Positions 24,592-36,322 of a stretch of DNA of 64,000 nt are shown one piece after another (the stretch's first letter is position 1; each line of letters starts with the position of its first letter). The translations under genes and the position numbers were made by a program. This DNA is from Apoda limacodes (lineage: Eukaryota; Arthropoda; Insecta; Lepidoptera; Limacodidae). The stretch is taken from assembly GCA_946406115.1 (NCBI GenBank), contig OX291561.1, positions 7,122,273 through 7,186,272 on the forward strand, in the 5' to 3' direction. Below the pieces are notes generated by a model that saw nothing but the letters and a program-made list of their open reading frames with translations, was not told where the DNA came from and ran no database searches.

Positions 24592-25440
24592 AATCAAATA
24601 TACAATTCTCGTGTAGCACTGACTTCTAAATTACCAAAAGCTGTATGCCAGAGCCAGTTTCTTTCCTATTAATCAACCAAATGTAATGTTAACAAAAACT
24701 AAGATTTCAAAATCTTAAGTTTATCCTCCACTTTTAAAAGACTAACTCTATTAATCCTTGTATTCACTTTAGAAGAGATGTTGTTATAGGTCACTGCGTG
24801 TATGTGTAACAGAATAAGACAGAACGCAATGGTCAGGGCGAGTTGTCGAATCCAGCTCTCAGTTTGATCAAAATAGCTGCTTAATTGGTATTTGAACCTA
24901 AATACCACGATTTAGTCATCATGACATTTAAATTAAAAAATAAATAAATGTGTATTTATCTAATCACCCAATTTTATTAAAGCCATAGTCCGTCACGCGG
25001 ACTTAGTACGGGTTTAGAACTTCAATACTTACGTTTTTTTGACTTGTGCAGTTTTACTTGAGATATAAAAAAAATAATTCTTACTGGCATAGATTCCCTC
25101 AGAACGCCAGGCAGACACTTAGACTTTAGATTTCCTCACAAGATAGAAATGATAATTAGTTAAAACGTGAATCGTTTAAATATTTTTGTATACGATTTAT
25201 CGATGTCGACAACACTCTCTCCCTAGGACAGGTACGCGCTCCGCTGCGTCGGGGTAACGAAGCTAATCTGTACTCAAGTGTCGACAATTTGAAACACAAC
25301 GGAAAATAGGAAACTCTTTACGATTTTCTATGCTCAGTTCACAGAATTCAGCAGCATTTAGAATAATTTGTCTACATAAAACATGGACTTTAGGAATTTT
25401 AATTATATTCCTTATTCACATTATCCATGATACAGCTACA
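24592..25440. other. No gene seen
   Basis: AT-rich with scattered stops in all frames. No motif, tandem array or element end recognised. Confidence 0.45.
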
Positions 25441-25575
25441 AGTGGCAGACATCACCGAATCCTTTGTTGTAACTCGCCACTAGATGGCGCCGCAGTGCAT
25501 TAACTTCTATAAAACAGCGGAAAGGACAAAACAACGTCTGCTGGGCCAGCTATAACCACAGGAGTAAGTATATTA
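25441..25575 (+). promoter_or_regulatory. Candidate promoter with CTCF-like site and 5' exon
   Basis: CCACTAGATGGCGC (25477-25490) fits the CTCF consensus CCASYAGRKGGCRS exactly. A TATA box (tataaaa, 25508-25514) follows, and a strong splice donor gtaagta starts at 25564. This could be a promoter with a short non-coding first exon. I found no downstream coding exon. Similar ATGGCGC words occur in SINEs of this window (for example at 1465), so chance or repeat origin is possible. Confidence 0.3.
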
Positions 25576-26020
25576 AGAATAAGATCCATGTACTATATAT
25601 ACATTTTAATAATCTATTTTCTGAAGTCTGTGATTTCTTATGCGTAAGTATGTGTAGTGTAGTCTATTTTATTCAGCGAAAAGTCCTCCTATTAAAACCA
25701 GTAGTACATTTTTCTCCGTGATACTATTCTATTCTAAACTTCAGGTTTACCTCATAAATAACGGCTAGGCATCCAAGCCTATATACAAACAGGAAACTGA
25801 TATAAAGTCATGTACTAAACTTAATGTTGATACTTAAGTACTGTACGAATACCACTAAAGTATAGCATGTAATCAGGAAATAGTGTTTTTTTAATTTTAA
25901 TAGAGGCAGACCCAAACAATATCAAGAAGTCGTGTTATTACTGCGAACATGTACTATTCTAATATTAAGAAAGGATAGTGATAATTATTTATAATACTAT
26001 GCCAGTATTTATTTATATTA

Positions 26021-26190
26021 GTGATAATTGTCATTACCATTACTATTATCATTACCATTACTATTATCATTACCATCACTATTGTCATTAACATTACCAT
26101 TGCAATTGTCATTACCATCACTATTTCCAATACCATTGCCATTGTTATTACCATCACCATTATTATTACCATTACCATACCATACATGGG
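26021..26190. repeat. Hexanucleotide-type microsatellite (ATTACC/ATTATC)
   Basis: Imperfect array of attacc, attatc and catcac units. Its 3n period leaves open frames of 64-95 codons on both strands (Ile/Thr/Val or Met/Val repeats). These are array artefacts, not genes. Confidence 0.9.
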
Positions 26191-26913
26191 AGATGTTTTT
26201 ATGGTAATAGTGTAGTACGTACAATGTTTTGTATGGACCACCGTTGGTTTGGTATATTTTGTAAATTAAAAACTTCCAGTTCTTTTTGTTGTTTCATGTG
26301 GGAACCCATCGCAGGATCTCTGGCGTATACATACCATATTTAACCACTGAGCCAGCCAGTTGAATAGTGAGTTGCCAAATATTAAGGTATAGATTATAAA
26401 TTCTTAAGGACAGGATCTATAAATTGTAGGGGTGTCTAACGTATAATCCTGAAAAATATAATAAATTAAGACAAGGCACCATATTTTTATAGCAACTTCC
26501 TGTTTACACATTTCTTAGTGTTGATATTATGTAATTACATTATCTATTTAATTTAACACGATTTTCATGTTTAACTAATGGTTTGTCACCAAATTTCATC
26601 CATACACGACATACTGTCTATTGGTTCCAGGATTTATTGAAATTTATATGGGACGATGGCTTGAAATATCAGTGACGTTATCATGAAAATTTGTGAGAAG
26701 TTTACCGATCATATAACATGACAAGGTATGATACTTTAAACTTTAAAAGCATTTTATGACAAGCTAGATAATATACAGGAATCAGCGTTATTATAAACTC
26801 TTAGTAATACTGAATTATTACGATACCGATGCAAACAACATCTTACCGATATTTTGCATAAATTAAAATTGCCATATTTCTCTGTGTAATCTAAGCGTTA
26901 ATGAAAAACATTT
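26191..26913. other. No gene seen
   Basis: AT-rich. A weak reverse tRNA-like segment (aaccactgagccagccag, about 26341-26358) may be a SINE remnant. Confidence 0.4.
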
Positions 26914-27604
26914 TCACACACCCGTATCGTTGTAGAAGACCAAGTTTCCTGCACCTCCCACCACTAGGTATGTTACCTTTGTGTCTGCGAGGCCCGGAAC
27001 GGTGCGCGTCAATCCATGTGCGTACGCGGGCAGCTTGTACTCGGGGTAAGTATTGTAATAAAGCACACGGTCCGCGAAGATTACTTACTGTCCTTCCACC
27101 CCAACCAGCACGAATCGCCCCACGTTGCTGTTCCACTGAAACAGCCCAATTTGACTCGTGTTCCAGTTACAGCAACCCGCAAACACATCGCCGCGGCGCT
27201 GGTCTACCGCGAACTTACACGAACCGTGCAGTCCTTCCAAAACAGTACATGTTTTCTTTTGCAAATCCATCGCAATATGCAAATAACGGAGACTGCTGCT
27301 TTCGGAAGAGTAATATAAAACGTTGGTTTTCTAGTTTACTGCCAGTCCTCGTCCTGACCGCACTTCACTACGAAGCACCTCCTCCCGATAGGTTGTGCCG
27401 CCCTCCACGACGACGTCACAGTCTCCCGCTGCATGCACTGAGTGGTTGGAAAATTTATATAGGTAACTTATCGCTGAGTGACAGAGGCCTGCCCTTGGTT
27501 CTTATTTCCGAATTCAGTTATACATTAAGGTCAATATAAGGTTTTAGCCAATAATAAGTAAATTATTTACCATCGCACTCGCACAGTGCAATGACCGCTG
27601 TCAT
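26914..27604 (-). pseudogene. Ommochrome-binding-protein-like pseudogene
   Basis: Minus strand, two exons. Exon 2 (27437-26914) reads as one frame of 174 codons plus a final TGA. It starts HAAGDCDVVVEGG, has two matching repeats, NVLYYSSESSSLRYLH and RVLYYNTYPEYKLPAYAHG, and ends GNLVFYNDTGV. TAG at 27331-27333 and TAA at 27085-27087 interrupt it; the frame stays intact through both. A clean acceptor (ccaaccactcag) precedes it. Exon 1 (27604-27571) codes a hydrophobic start MTAVIALCECD and ends in donor gtaaat in the matching phase. The pattern LYY..YPE.KLYAY followed by a GLxDTK block is what I recall of lepidopteran ommochrome-binding proteins, secreted haemolymph pigment carriers. The family's C-terminal part is missing. 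It could instead be another lepidopteran propeller-like secreted protein. Confidence 0.6.
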
Positions 27605-29434
27605 CAGAAATTTGAACCATGGTATAAAGCTGTAACATTTTTTTGCATTTACTAAAATTTTACAAACAAATACTATCAATACTATGCTGCTATGTTTATT
27701 ATACTAAGTAGGGTAAATTGAGATACGCTTCAGATTTAAATGCTTCGTAATGAATAAAATCTAATAAAGCTAAATAATATTATAACAGGACAGGTTAAAG
27801 CAGTAGTGCCCTGTTACCGAATGCACCGGCTAGGTGCTCAGTAGGAGGAGAAAAGATAGAGGGAGTTCAAAGGCGAGTAAAGAAACACTTTTCAAGGGTA
27901 AGGCAGGTTATATTAGTGTACTCTTTCATTATATAGTAACAGCTTTTAATGCACAAAATCCTAATCACATAGGGTGATTCGTAACACTTAAATATCTAGA
28001 TCACAGCTACCTAATTCACAATCATAAAGGACTACCTAAATAAATAGAAATATAGCCAAACCGCAAGCCTACCTACACAGATTTTAAGTGTAGTTTTTAA
28101 AAGCTTTTATTAGGGAACTAGTACACTCAGGTCTCTTCGGCCTAGAGCCCGATTTGATGTCTTGCTCGCTGTGGGCACCCCTCAGGTCAGCACCGCCGTA
28201 GAAAGAAGACGCGGATGGGACTGATGTTACGTGGCCTAACAGCGTGTGGTGAGTAGTGAATATGCCGCCCGTGGCAGGCACAAGGTAAGGCCGCACGTGG
28301 ACGTAGCTCGCCAGTAGCTTCGGCGTAGAGCAGGTCGCCCCGTAGCCTTGGTGTGTAGCGATGTTTTAGATAGCACCACTACTGCACAGGCCGAAGTTTT
28401 GGAGTCAAGGAGACTCCGGATAGGCCGAGGATTTGGAGTTCAGTAGACTCCGGCCTCCCACAGTATAAGGACAGCAAAGCAGCTGCGGTGCGCCGTCGTT
28501 AGAAGACAAACGTGCACCAGCCCACAGAGAAGTCTTCTCGCGGACCTCAGTTACGGCGTAGAGCCGTAGTATAGTAATATATATACGTTGTATATATAAA
28601 CTAAGAACCGTACTGTCAAGGAGAAAGATAAATGGATTAGTGACTTACCAATAACTCACAAAACACAGAACGAGAACAAATAAATATATAAAATTACCGA
28701 GGACGGTTTTCATTTATAGAAGAGAAGTGGATATGCAATTAATTTGCAGTTTAGAAGAAGATCGCACAGTTTACTATCCGTAAAAATAATTAGTAGTAGA
28801 ATTTTTACAACCACGTCAAGCAGAACGTAAAGTAATCTGTTTTTGACTTACCGATGTCAAACATCTAGAGATTCTTTGATCTCTAAATTTAAATTACCAC
28901 AGTGGTAATGGACCTAAGAGCGAATGTCCAGAAACTTCTATCGTTTCCTACATCATCCGGTCCTTTACCGGAGACGGACCACCGGAAACGGTCGTTCCGT
29001 TACAATATAAGATAAATAAATGTACTTGGATATTTACCCATAATCTATGCAATATTTTGTATAATGATGTATTCACAGTTTTATTTCCGTTTTATTTCCA
29101 AGACAACTTCGCAATATTTTACAATTCATACTTTATCAAATATATTTTGACCACTGAACACAGGCTAAAGGTCAATGTACGAAATTCTGCGTGCTTCACG
29201 ACTGTGCTTTAGTCTAAAGGACTATAGATACAATTTGAATCAAGTAAGTTTCATAATAAAACATGTAGAATTTAAACAAAATATCCAAATAACTAGATCT
29301 GCAAGTTAAGTCCTAAAATAACAAGTTTTGCTGAAGTGATAAAATTACATAGCAAGTTCGGTCACAATTTCAAGGTACCTACTAATTTTTTTTTAAAGAT
29401 AATCTCGCAACAGTAAAAGAGATGTAATCCAATT
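27605..29434. other. Moderately GC-rich stretch, unclassified
   Basis: 28100-28560 is GC-rich for this window. It holds a diverged tandem pair of about 34 bp (28389-28455; ggccga, then ggagt, then agactccgg) and a TATA-like cagtataagg at 28461. A hairpin-forming stretch around cggtcctttaccggagac lies near 28960. It may be a promoter or 5' leader, or an element terminus. No coding frame is convincing. Confidence 0.35.
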
Positions 29435-29553
29435 CTAATAACATATAACTGTGTTCTCGTCATCAGTTAAAGATAAATAATCATCATTGGAGGATTCCCT
29501 GGCTGGATGCTTGTTGGATAAAGTCTCGTTTTGTTCATTTCCGCTCTCAGAAG
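29435..29553 (-). CDS. Possible terminal exon of an unknown gene
   Basis: On the minus strand a good acceptor (tttaaaatttttttag) opens a 119-bp frame. It reads SESGNEQNETLSNKHP, continues rich in Ser, Asp and Glu (NDDYLSLTDDENTVICY) and stops with TAG. The composition is unlike the AT-rich noise around it. No homologous family is recognised, and I could not find the preceding exon upstream (above 29553). It may be a chance frame. Confidence 0.25.
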
Positions 29554-31795
29554 CTAAAAAAATTTTAAAATAATAGAGAAAATGATAATTTCGCCATTCA
29601 TTACCAAAATGTTTTACAAGCAGTTATTTAATATCCTGTAACTTAGCAGGCTTAATAGTGGTTCCCATATTTAACTGTACTGGTTCAATTTATCTTGCTG
29701 TTTTAATTGTGTCAGTTACATAATTAGGATCACCTTTTACAGCAATGCGGTTGTTGAGGTATTTTTTAATGATCAGATTTTTCGAAAAATTAAATCGAAA
29801 ATGCCAGTTTCCAAGTACCTTTAAAACTGATTTAATACTTTTTCCATTTTAAAAATTGTAAGTTATTGCCCAACTCCAAAACAGTTCTAAAACCAGCAAA
29901 TGTTTTAAGATATTCTTTAGGAATTAAAATTATTTCTTTTCGTTTCATTTACCTTAGTTACTAAAAACTATATATGGGGTAGAAACCAACCAACGATGAG
30001 AAAGAAATTGTAATTTTCCTAACATGTATGGGAGTCTGCTCTTTTAACTTAAATATCAGCTGTTTTTATTCAGGCCACCGCAACCATGACACATCGATCG
30101 TATATGGGCAATGTTTTCCGAAAAAATTGTATAAGTGAGCCGATGGTAAACAACAGATGCTTTTTGATTTGAACCTTTAACCTTTTACGATTCTAGCCAG
30201 GTATTTTCAATTTATGAATACTAAGTTGTGCCATGAAAGTAATCTTTTTCTTTGGATCTTTCTCAACTTTACTTATCTCGCTTAATTCAGAACATGATGA
30301 ACAGGCGTCAGTACCAACCAAGCAGATAACTGACATCATTTTGAATAAGCGGCGTAAGTTGGCTGTACCTACCTATGTAGTAGGCACCTACTATTTGCAG
30401 TAGTTATAAGCACTACGGTGCTTGCAAGTAAAAAATGGTTATATGGCGCCGTTTGCTAAAGTATATTTAAGAAGCAACTTTGGCCAGTGGACGTTTAAAA
30501 AAATAGCCAGTTTTGCAGACGTTGCTCATACTTCAAGCTAAATTGTAACGAAAGTAGCCATTTATGTTGCATTATATAATTAACGTACGAAACCTTTTTA
30601 TCTGTAGTTTAAAATTCACGCGTTGAACCGACAAACTATCAGTACTTAACTCAAACACAGAAGGTGTTAGTGAGACAGTATCGAAAGAGTGAGCTAGCAA
30701 TAGAAAGACACCGGACGTGTGCTCGCGACCGATGCTCGATCTCGAATCACTGTGAACTTAGTCACTGAAAACAGAAGAGGAGGGGATCCGAATTGAGAAT
30801 TTCCATGGAAAAAGATTTTTCCGCGAACGGTGGTGCAACGAAGTGATTTGATTTTTGGCCCAGGGATAGTTGGAGAAACATAAAATACTCACTTTTTATT
30901 TAAGTTAATTGTATGCTGATCTTGTTTTGCGCAGGCGAAGGGTACCTGAATGCAAGTCTTAATCCTAACTTATATGTAAAAAGGAAGTCCATTTGTTTGT
31001 ATGTTAATCTTTAGCGTCACAACAAAGTAATCAGATTGTATCTAGAAACTCGTTATCCCTGTTTTGGTATTAAAATCGTGATATTATACGTAGAAGCACA
31101 ATAACGAAGGTAACTTTAACATGAATTTGCTGACTCCTGCTGACAAATTTCATCAGCTTTATGAATATTCTAGAGTGTATGATGAGACACTAACTAACTG
31201 GAGACAAGTAGGTGAGAGGGCGCCTCAAAGTCTACTTGAGACTTAAATTATGCATCATCAGGTTTTGAAGGAGAAGGCACAGCAGAATTTACTGGTTCTT
31301 GAAAAAGAATCTTTCTTTTTTTTTATTAACGACTGTCAAAAAAGAGTACTCTGGATTCGTGTATATATGTTTGTATGCATTTGTATGTTTATTTGCCCAC
31401 ATAAAGTCAATTTGGAACAAGTTTTTGGTATTAGCTATATATTATATATCAGCTACTGAATTCTAATGTATATCTAAAAACTGTACTTAGGTCCGCATTT
31501 TTATATTATTCAATTATTTTTACCCAGTTCGTAATTTATGTAATAAATATAGTCTAGTCAAAAAATATTGGACATATATTTTTGTATGTGTTTGAATTCA
31601 TCATGAAATAAGCGCCTTAATTGAATTAAAAAAGTCTAAAAATCAAAAGTCAAATAGCATTTATTGAAACAAACTTTTTTAAAAATAATTTTATATTTAA
31701 AATGTATCGATGGAATCCTAATATTACCCTGGCCGACATAGATAAGGTTGTGTTTTCCATACAACAAAAAGCAAATAAGCAATTACCTATATCCA
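29554..31795. other. No gene seen
   Basis: AT-rich, frequent stops in all frames, no recognised repeat family. Confidence 0.45.
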
Positions 31796-31968
31796 GCGGG
31801 TCGATTTCGTAAAAGATTGCTAACCTTTTTTGAAAGAAATAAGATATACATTGCGGTTCCGCGACAATTGATAAATTTCATAAGTCATTTCAAATGCGCA
31901 ATGTATATCTTATTTCTATGGATTTAAAACGAGAATTGTTAGCTTTCATTTTACGGAATCGAGCCGCA
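31796..31968. repeat. Hairpin (short foldback)
   Basis: Arms at about 31796-31857 and 31896-31968 pair with a few mismatches. gcgggtcgatttcgtaaaag answers to cattttacggaatcgagccgc, and ataagatatacattgcg answers to cgcaatgtatatcttat. The loop is about 40 bp. It resembles a small MITE. Confidence 0.8.
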
Positions 31969-32519
31969 GGTCTTATTTATGATTGAAGAAGTTGTACATT
32001 ACGTTCTAGGTACTAAAACGCTCGTTTCATACTATCAAAAACCTCGCCTGCCTCGAGTTATAATACATTTTATTATAAACTTTCATTAACCATTGCACTA
32101 TAATAGGTTTTGAGTATGTATACGAGTAAAGAGTACGCAATCATGTTTTAGGATTGTGAGTTGTTTTTGACAAACACGTTTCAAAGTTTTAAAAAAAATA
32201 CCTGCTAAATTAACAATTAGTTGCATATACCCCCTCTTAAAAATCGAACTGTGTGTGATTGGCCTACAAAAATGTTTTTTGTAAAATGGTATTTTATTCT
32301 ACAACAATTTACAACTACAATTTTGTAAAAATAAAACCAAAAGTAATATCAATTTAGGATTGCTATTAAAAAGAAATAAATAAACAGACTGTAAATTCAT
32401 CTGGTATTTTAATTGATGGTTCCGTGGTATGCGAAATATTGCAGAAAACCAGAAAACTTGCAAAAAGATTTTGCTTTTTGGAACATGTAGCAGTCCTCTC
32501 TTTGAACCATAGTCCGTGG

Positions 32520-34645
32520 TTTTTTTTTTAATACCAGTAAGGTGGTAAACAAGCACACTGTCCGCCTGATGGTAAGCGGTCACAGAGAACAATGGAGGCT
32601 TGCAACACCAGAGGTTATCACTCGCGCGTTGCCGACCCTTCAAAAATCGAATAACTTCTTTCTTGAAGAACCCCATACTGTAGTCTTTAGAGAAAACCTT
32701 GGCAGGGAGCTCAGTCCACAACCCAAGCGTTCGCGGGAGAAAGTTTCTCTGAAACCGCACTGTACGCGACCATTTCGGGTTTAAAGTATAGAATGAATTC
32801 CCTGCCCATGGCGAGCGGTGCGATCGTAGAAAGTAGCCGTGGGCATCATTTCGAACAATTCTTCAGAACACATCCCATTGTACAAGCGGTAGAACACCTC
32901 AAACTTAAGGGACTTAATACGGCAAGTGAGTTTGGGGTCGTCGGCAATTCTCACAGCCCGTCGTTGAACCGAGTCAAAAGGTTCAAGCTGGTATCCGGGT
33001 GCACCCGCCCAGAGATGGCAGCAGTAATCAAGATGGAGCCAAACCTGCGACTTGTAAAGCAGCAACGTCTGCCCCGACGTGAAGTACTGCCTCGCTCTGT
33101 TGAGTACACCTAGTTTTTTGGACGCCAGCTTCATCTTATCTTGTAAATGAACTCGGAACTAAATATCGCTGGAGATGTCGACACCAAGGATCCCAATGCT
33201 CTTGGAGATGGAGAGGGGAGTGTTCTGGAATTGTGTGACTACAGTGAATGGGGTATTCTAAGCGGGGAACACGCAGACTTGTGTCTTTATATGGTTGAAT
33301 CGGACCAAGTTTACCCATCCCCAGTCAGAGATCTTGGACAGTGTGGTCTCGATTTGAGACACAAGTTGTCCGCGGTTTTCCTCCACAACGGAACTAGGAA
33401 TTTTTGCACGACCCGTGTAATAAGCATCTCCAGTACTGTCATCTGCATAGCAATGTATGTTGTTGATGGATAACGTGTCATTGATATGCAGTAGGAAGAG
33501 CGTAGGAGACAGCACAGAGCCTTGCGGGACACCAGCATTAATGTCCTTGCTGTCAGAGCAACTAACGTCAACTACAGTTCGTATGCATCTGCCAGACAAA
33601 TAGCTAGCCACCCATTTGTGAACGCCTTTGCTATGCCCAGGCTACATGCCAATGCCTCCCACTGACTCTCAATGGCTAGTGCTCATCGGTGTGTGAGATA
33701 CACTAGAAGGTCACTAGTCAAGCGACCAGGTCGTGTTCTTCTAGGTATCTTAAAAACTGTGTATTGATTACACGCTCCATCACCTTTGAGAGGAGAGAGT
33801 TAATAGCGATAGGCCTGTAATTTGATGGATCTGATCTATCGCCCTTTTTGGGCACCGGGTGCACATTCGCAGCGCAAAGAGACGCGTGAGTACAGGACAT
33901 AACTCAGGAGCACACTGCTTAAGCACCACTGCTGGTATACCGTCTGGCCCTCTCGACTTATGAACGTCTAGAGAAAGCAACGCCCGCCGGACCTCCCGCT
34001 GCGTTATGGAGATTTCCGGCATGGTCTTACCGCAACACACTGTAGTAGGTGGTACAGCGCCTTCATCGTTCATGTTCGAGTTCGAGGCAAAGAGACTGCC
34101 CAGTAGATTGGCTTTCTCTTTAGCACTATGGGCCAAGTCACCATCGGTCTTTCACAGTGGTGGTAACGACGACTGGCAAAAGTTCCCTTCGGCAGCTTTG
34201 GCAAGCGACCAGAAAGCACGACTCCCAGAAGGATAGCTCGCAAGTCGTCCACCTATTTTGCCGATAAATTGGAATTTTGCTCTGGCAGTTGCTTTCTTAC
34301 TGAACGAGTGTGGCCGCCGTAATCTACGCGCACCCACAATATCGACAGGTCCCTGTCTTCAAGGCTATTAAGGCGGCGACAGCAGATAACCTCCCGGACG
34401 AACATACATACACCGGCACGACTCATAAAATTGTGTTCGAGTTTGTAGCCGGGATAGTGAAGGTATGATGTGTTGGCCGGGCAGGATATCTCCGTCTCCG
34501 TTAGAAAAAGAATGGACAGCTGCGCGGTTTCTAGATGGTGGTGAACTGCGTTAAGATTGGTATGAATACCCCTAATGTTGCAAAAATCCACATTGAAAGT
34601 GGATGGAGTGGCCGCTGAATAAACTCTTTTTATTTTATTTCTTGC
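32520..34645 (-). mobile_element. Degraded LINE copy B (endonuclease plus RT remnants)
   Basis: Read on the minus strand from 34645. First come the start of ORF2, MARNKIKRVYS, and an APE-type endonuclease N-terminus with VDFCNIRGIHTNLN and LFLTETE. A deletion removes most of the endonuclease. The linker and RT follow in several frames: SRGPDGIPAVVLKQCAP, then SDPSNYRPIAINSLLSKVME, then INAGVPQGSVLSPTLFLLHI, then CYADDSTGDA, then the C-terminal FQRNFLPRTLGLW. It ends in a 3' UTR with the poly-A side at 32520. Small deletions, one removing the region with catalytic motif A, and frameshifts make it dead. It belongs to the jockey/CR1 side of the LINEs; exact clade uncertain. Confidence 0.9.
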
Positions 34646-34659
34646 CATAATTTTTTTGT

Positions 34660-36322
34660 AAGGGTTTTTTTTTTTTTTTTTTATACCACTAAGGTGGCAA
34701 ACAAGCTTACGGCCCGCCTGATGGTAAGCGGTCACCGTAGCCTATGGACGCTTGCAACACCAGGGGTATCACTTGCGCGTTGCCGACCCTTCAGAAATCT
34801 AATAACTTCTTTCTTGAAGAACTCCATACTGTAGTCCTTGCAGAAAACCTTGGCAGGGAGCTCATTCCACAACTTAAGCGTTCGCGGGAGGAAGTTTCTC
34901 TGAAACCGCACTGTACGCGGCCATTTAGGTTCTAAAGTGTGAGAATGAATTCCCTGCCGATGGCGAGCGGTGCGATGGTAGAAAGTAGCCGTGGGCATCA
35001 TTTCGAACAATTCCTCAGAACACAACCCATTGTACAAGCGGTAGAACACACACAGTGAGGCAAAGTCTCTCCTCAGACTTAAGGGCTCGATACCGCAAGT
35101 GAGTTTGGAATCGTCGACAATTCTCACAGCCCGTCGTTGAACCGAGTCAAAAGAGCCAAGCTGGTATCCGGGTGCACCTGCCCAGAGATGACAGCAGTAC
35201 TCCATATGGGGCCTAACTTGCGACTTGTAAAGTAACAACCTTTGCCCCGACGTGAAGTACTGCTTCGCTCTGTTGAGTACACCAAGTTTTTTGGACGCCA
35301 GCTTTACCTTATCTTGTAAATGATCTCGGAACTGAACATCGCTGGAGATGTCGACACCAAGGATCCCAATGCTCTTGGAGATGGAGAGGGGAGTGTTCTG
35401 GAATTGTGGGACCACAGTGAATGGAGTTTTCTTAGCGGTGAACGCGCACACTTGTGTCTTTGTAGGGTTGAATCGGACCAAGTTTACCCGTCCCCAGTCA
35501 GAGACCTGGGACGGTGTGGTCTCGATTTGAGACACAAGTTCTCCGCGGTTTTCCTCCACAACGGAACGAGGGATGTTTGCACGACCCGTGTAAAAAGCGT
35601 CTCCAGTACTGTCATCTGCATAGCAATGTATGTTGTTGATGTCCAACATGTCATTGATATGCAGTAGAAACAGCGTAGGAGACAGCACAGAGCCTTGCGG
35701 GACACCAGCATTAATGTCCATGCTATCAGAGCAACTACCGTCAACTACGGTTCGTATGCGTCTGCCGGACAAAAAGCTAGCCACCCATTTGCACAAACCC
35801 TCGGGCACTCCGTAAGATGGCAACTTCGATAGAAGACCGCGGTGCCAGACCCGATCGAACGCCTTCGCTATGTCCAGGCTACATGCCAATGCCTCCCCCT
35901 GACTCTCAATGGCTAGTGCCCATCGGTGTGTGAGATACACTAGAAGGTCACCAGTCGAGCGACCGTGGCGAAAGCCATATTGACGGTCACTGACCAGATC
36001 GTGTACTTCTAGGTATCTTAGAAGCTGTGTGTTGATCACACGCTCCATCACCTTAGAGAGGAGAGAGGTAATAGCGATAGGCCTGTAATTCGATGGATCT
36101 GATCTATCGCCCTTTTTGGGCACCGGGTGCACATTCGCAGTCTTCCATGTAGACGGAAATTGCCTAGTGTGGTAGGAAAGCGCGAAGAGGCGCGTGAGTA
36201 CAGGACATAACTCAGGAGCACACTGCTTAAGCACCACTGCTGGTATACCGTCTGGCCCACTCGACTTATGAACGTCTAGAGAAAACAACGCCCGCCTGAC
36301 CTCCCGCTGCGTTATGGAGATT
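34660..36322 (-). mobile_element. 5'-truncated LINE copy A
   Basis: Same family as copy B. It begins abruptly inside the segment ISITQREVRRALF (36322) and runs through RT, C-terminus and 3' UTR to a long poly-A (plus-strand T run, about 34660-34681). Abrupt 5' truncation plus a poly-A end is typical of target-primed reverse transcription. Its poly-A end abuts the 5' part of copy B. Confidence 0.92.
34732..36321 (-). CDS. LINE reverse transcriptase, N-terminally truncated
   Basis: One uninterrupted frame of about 530 codons, with the RT motifs in order: SSGPDGIPAVVLKQ, NYRPIAITSLLSKVME, GFRHGRSTGDLLVYL, LDIAKAFDRVWH (catalytic Asp of motif A), INAGVPQGSVLSPTL, and CYADD (motif C). The thumb/C-terminal part SKKLGVLNRAKQYF and WNELPAKVF follows. 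The endonuclease and ORF1 are missing, so the copy cannot move by itself, but the open frame shows a recent insertion. As an RNA-directed DNA polymerase it would copy its own RNA at a nicked chromosomal target. Confidence 0.9.
   Translation of the reverse strand: MSITQREVRRALFSLDVHKSSGPDGIPAVVLKQCAPELCPVLTRLFALSYHTRQFPSTWKTANVHPVPKKGDRSDPSNYRPIAITSLLSKVMERVINTQLLRYLEVHDLVSDRQYGFRHGRSTGDLLVYLTHRWALAIESQGEALACSLDIAKAFDRVWHRGLLSKLPSYGVPEGLCKWVASFLSGRRIRTVVDGSCSDSMDINAGVPQGSVLSPTLFLLHINDMLDINNIHCYADDSTGDAFYTGRANIPRSVVEENRGELVSQIETTPSQVSDWGRVNLVRFNPTKTQVCAFTAKKTPFTVVPQFQNTPLSISKSIGILGVDISSDVQFRDHLQDKVKLASKKLGVLNRAKQYFTSGQRLLLYKSQVRPHMEYCCHLWAGAPGYQLGSFDSVQRRAVRIVDDSKLTCGIEPLSLRRDFASLCVFYRLYNGLCSEELFEMMPTATFYHRTARHRQGIHSHTLEPKWPRTVRFQRNFLPRTLKLWNELPAKVFCKDYSMEFFKKEVIRFLKGRQRASDTPGVASVHRLR

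Noticed and set aside
26021..26241. Three overlapping frames of Ile/Thr, Asn/Gly or Met/Val repeats
   Set aside because: All come from a hexanucleotide microsatellite that is free of stops in several frames.
26901..27539. 212-codon plus-strand frame and its overlapping partner
   Set aside because: It is antisense to the ommochrome-binding-protein-like pseudogene, whose minus-strand frame carries recognisable motifs and matching splice sites.
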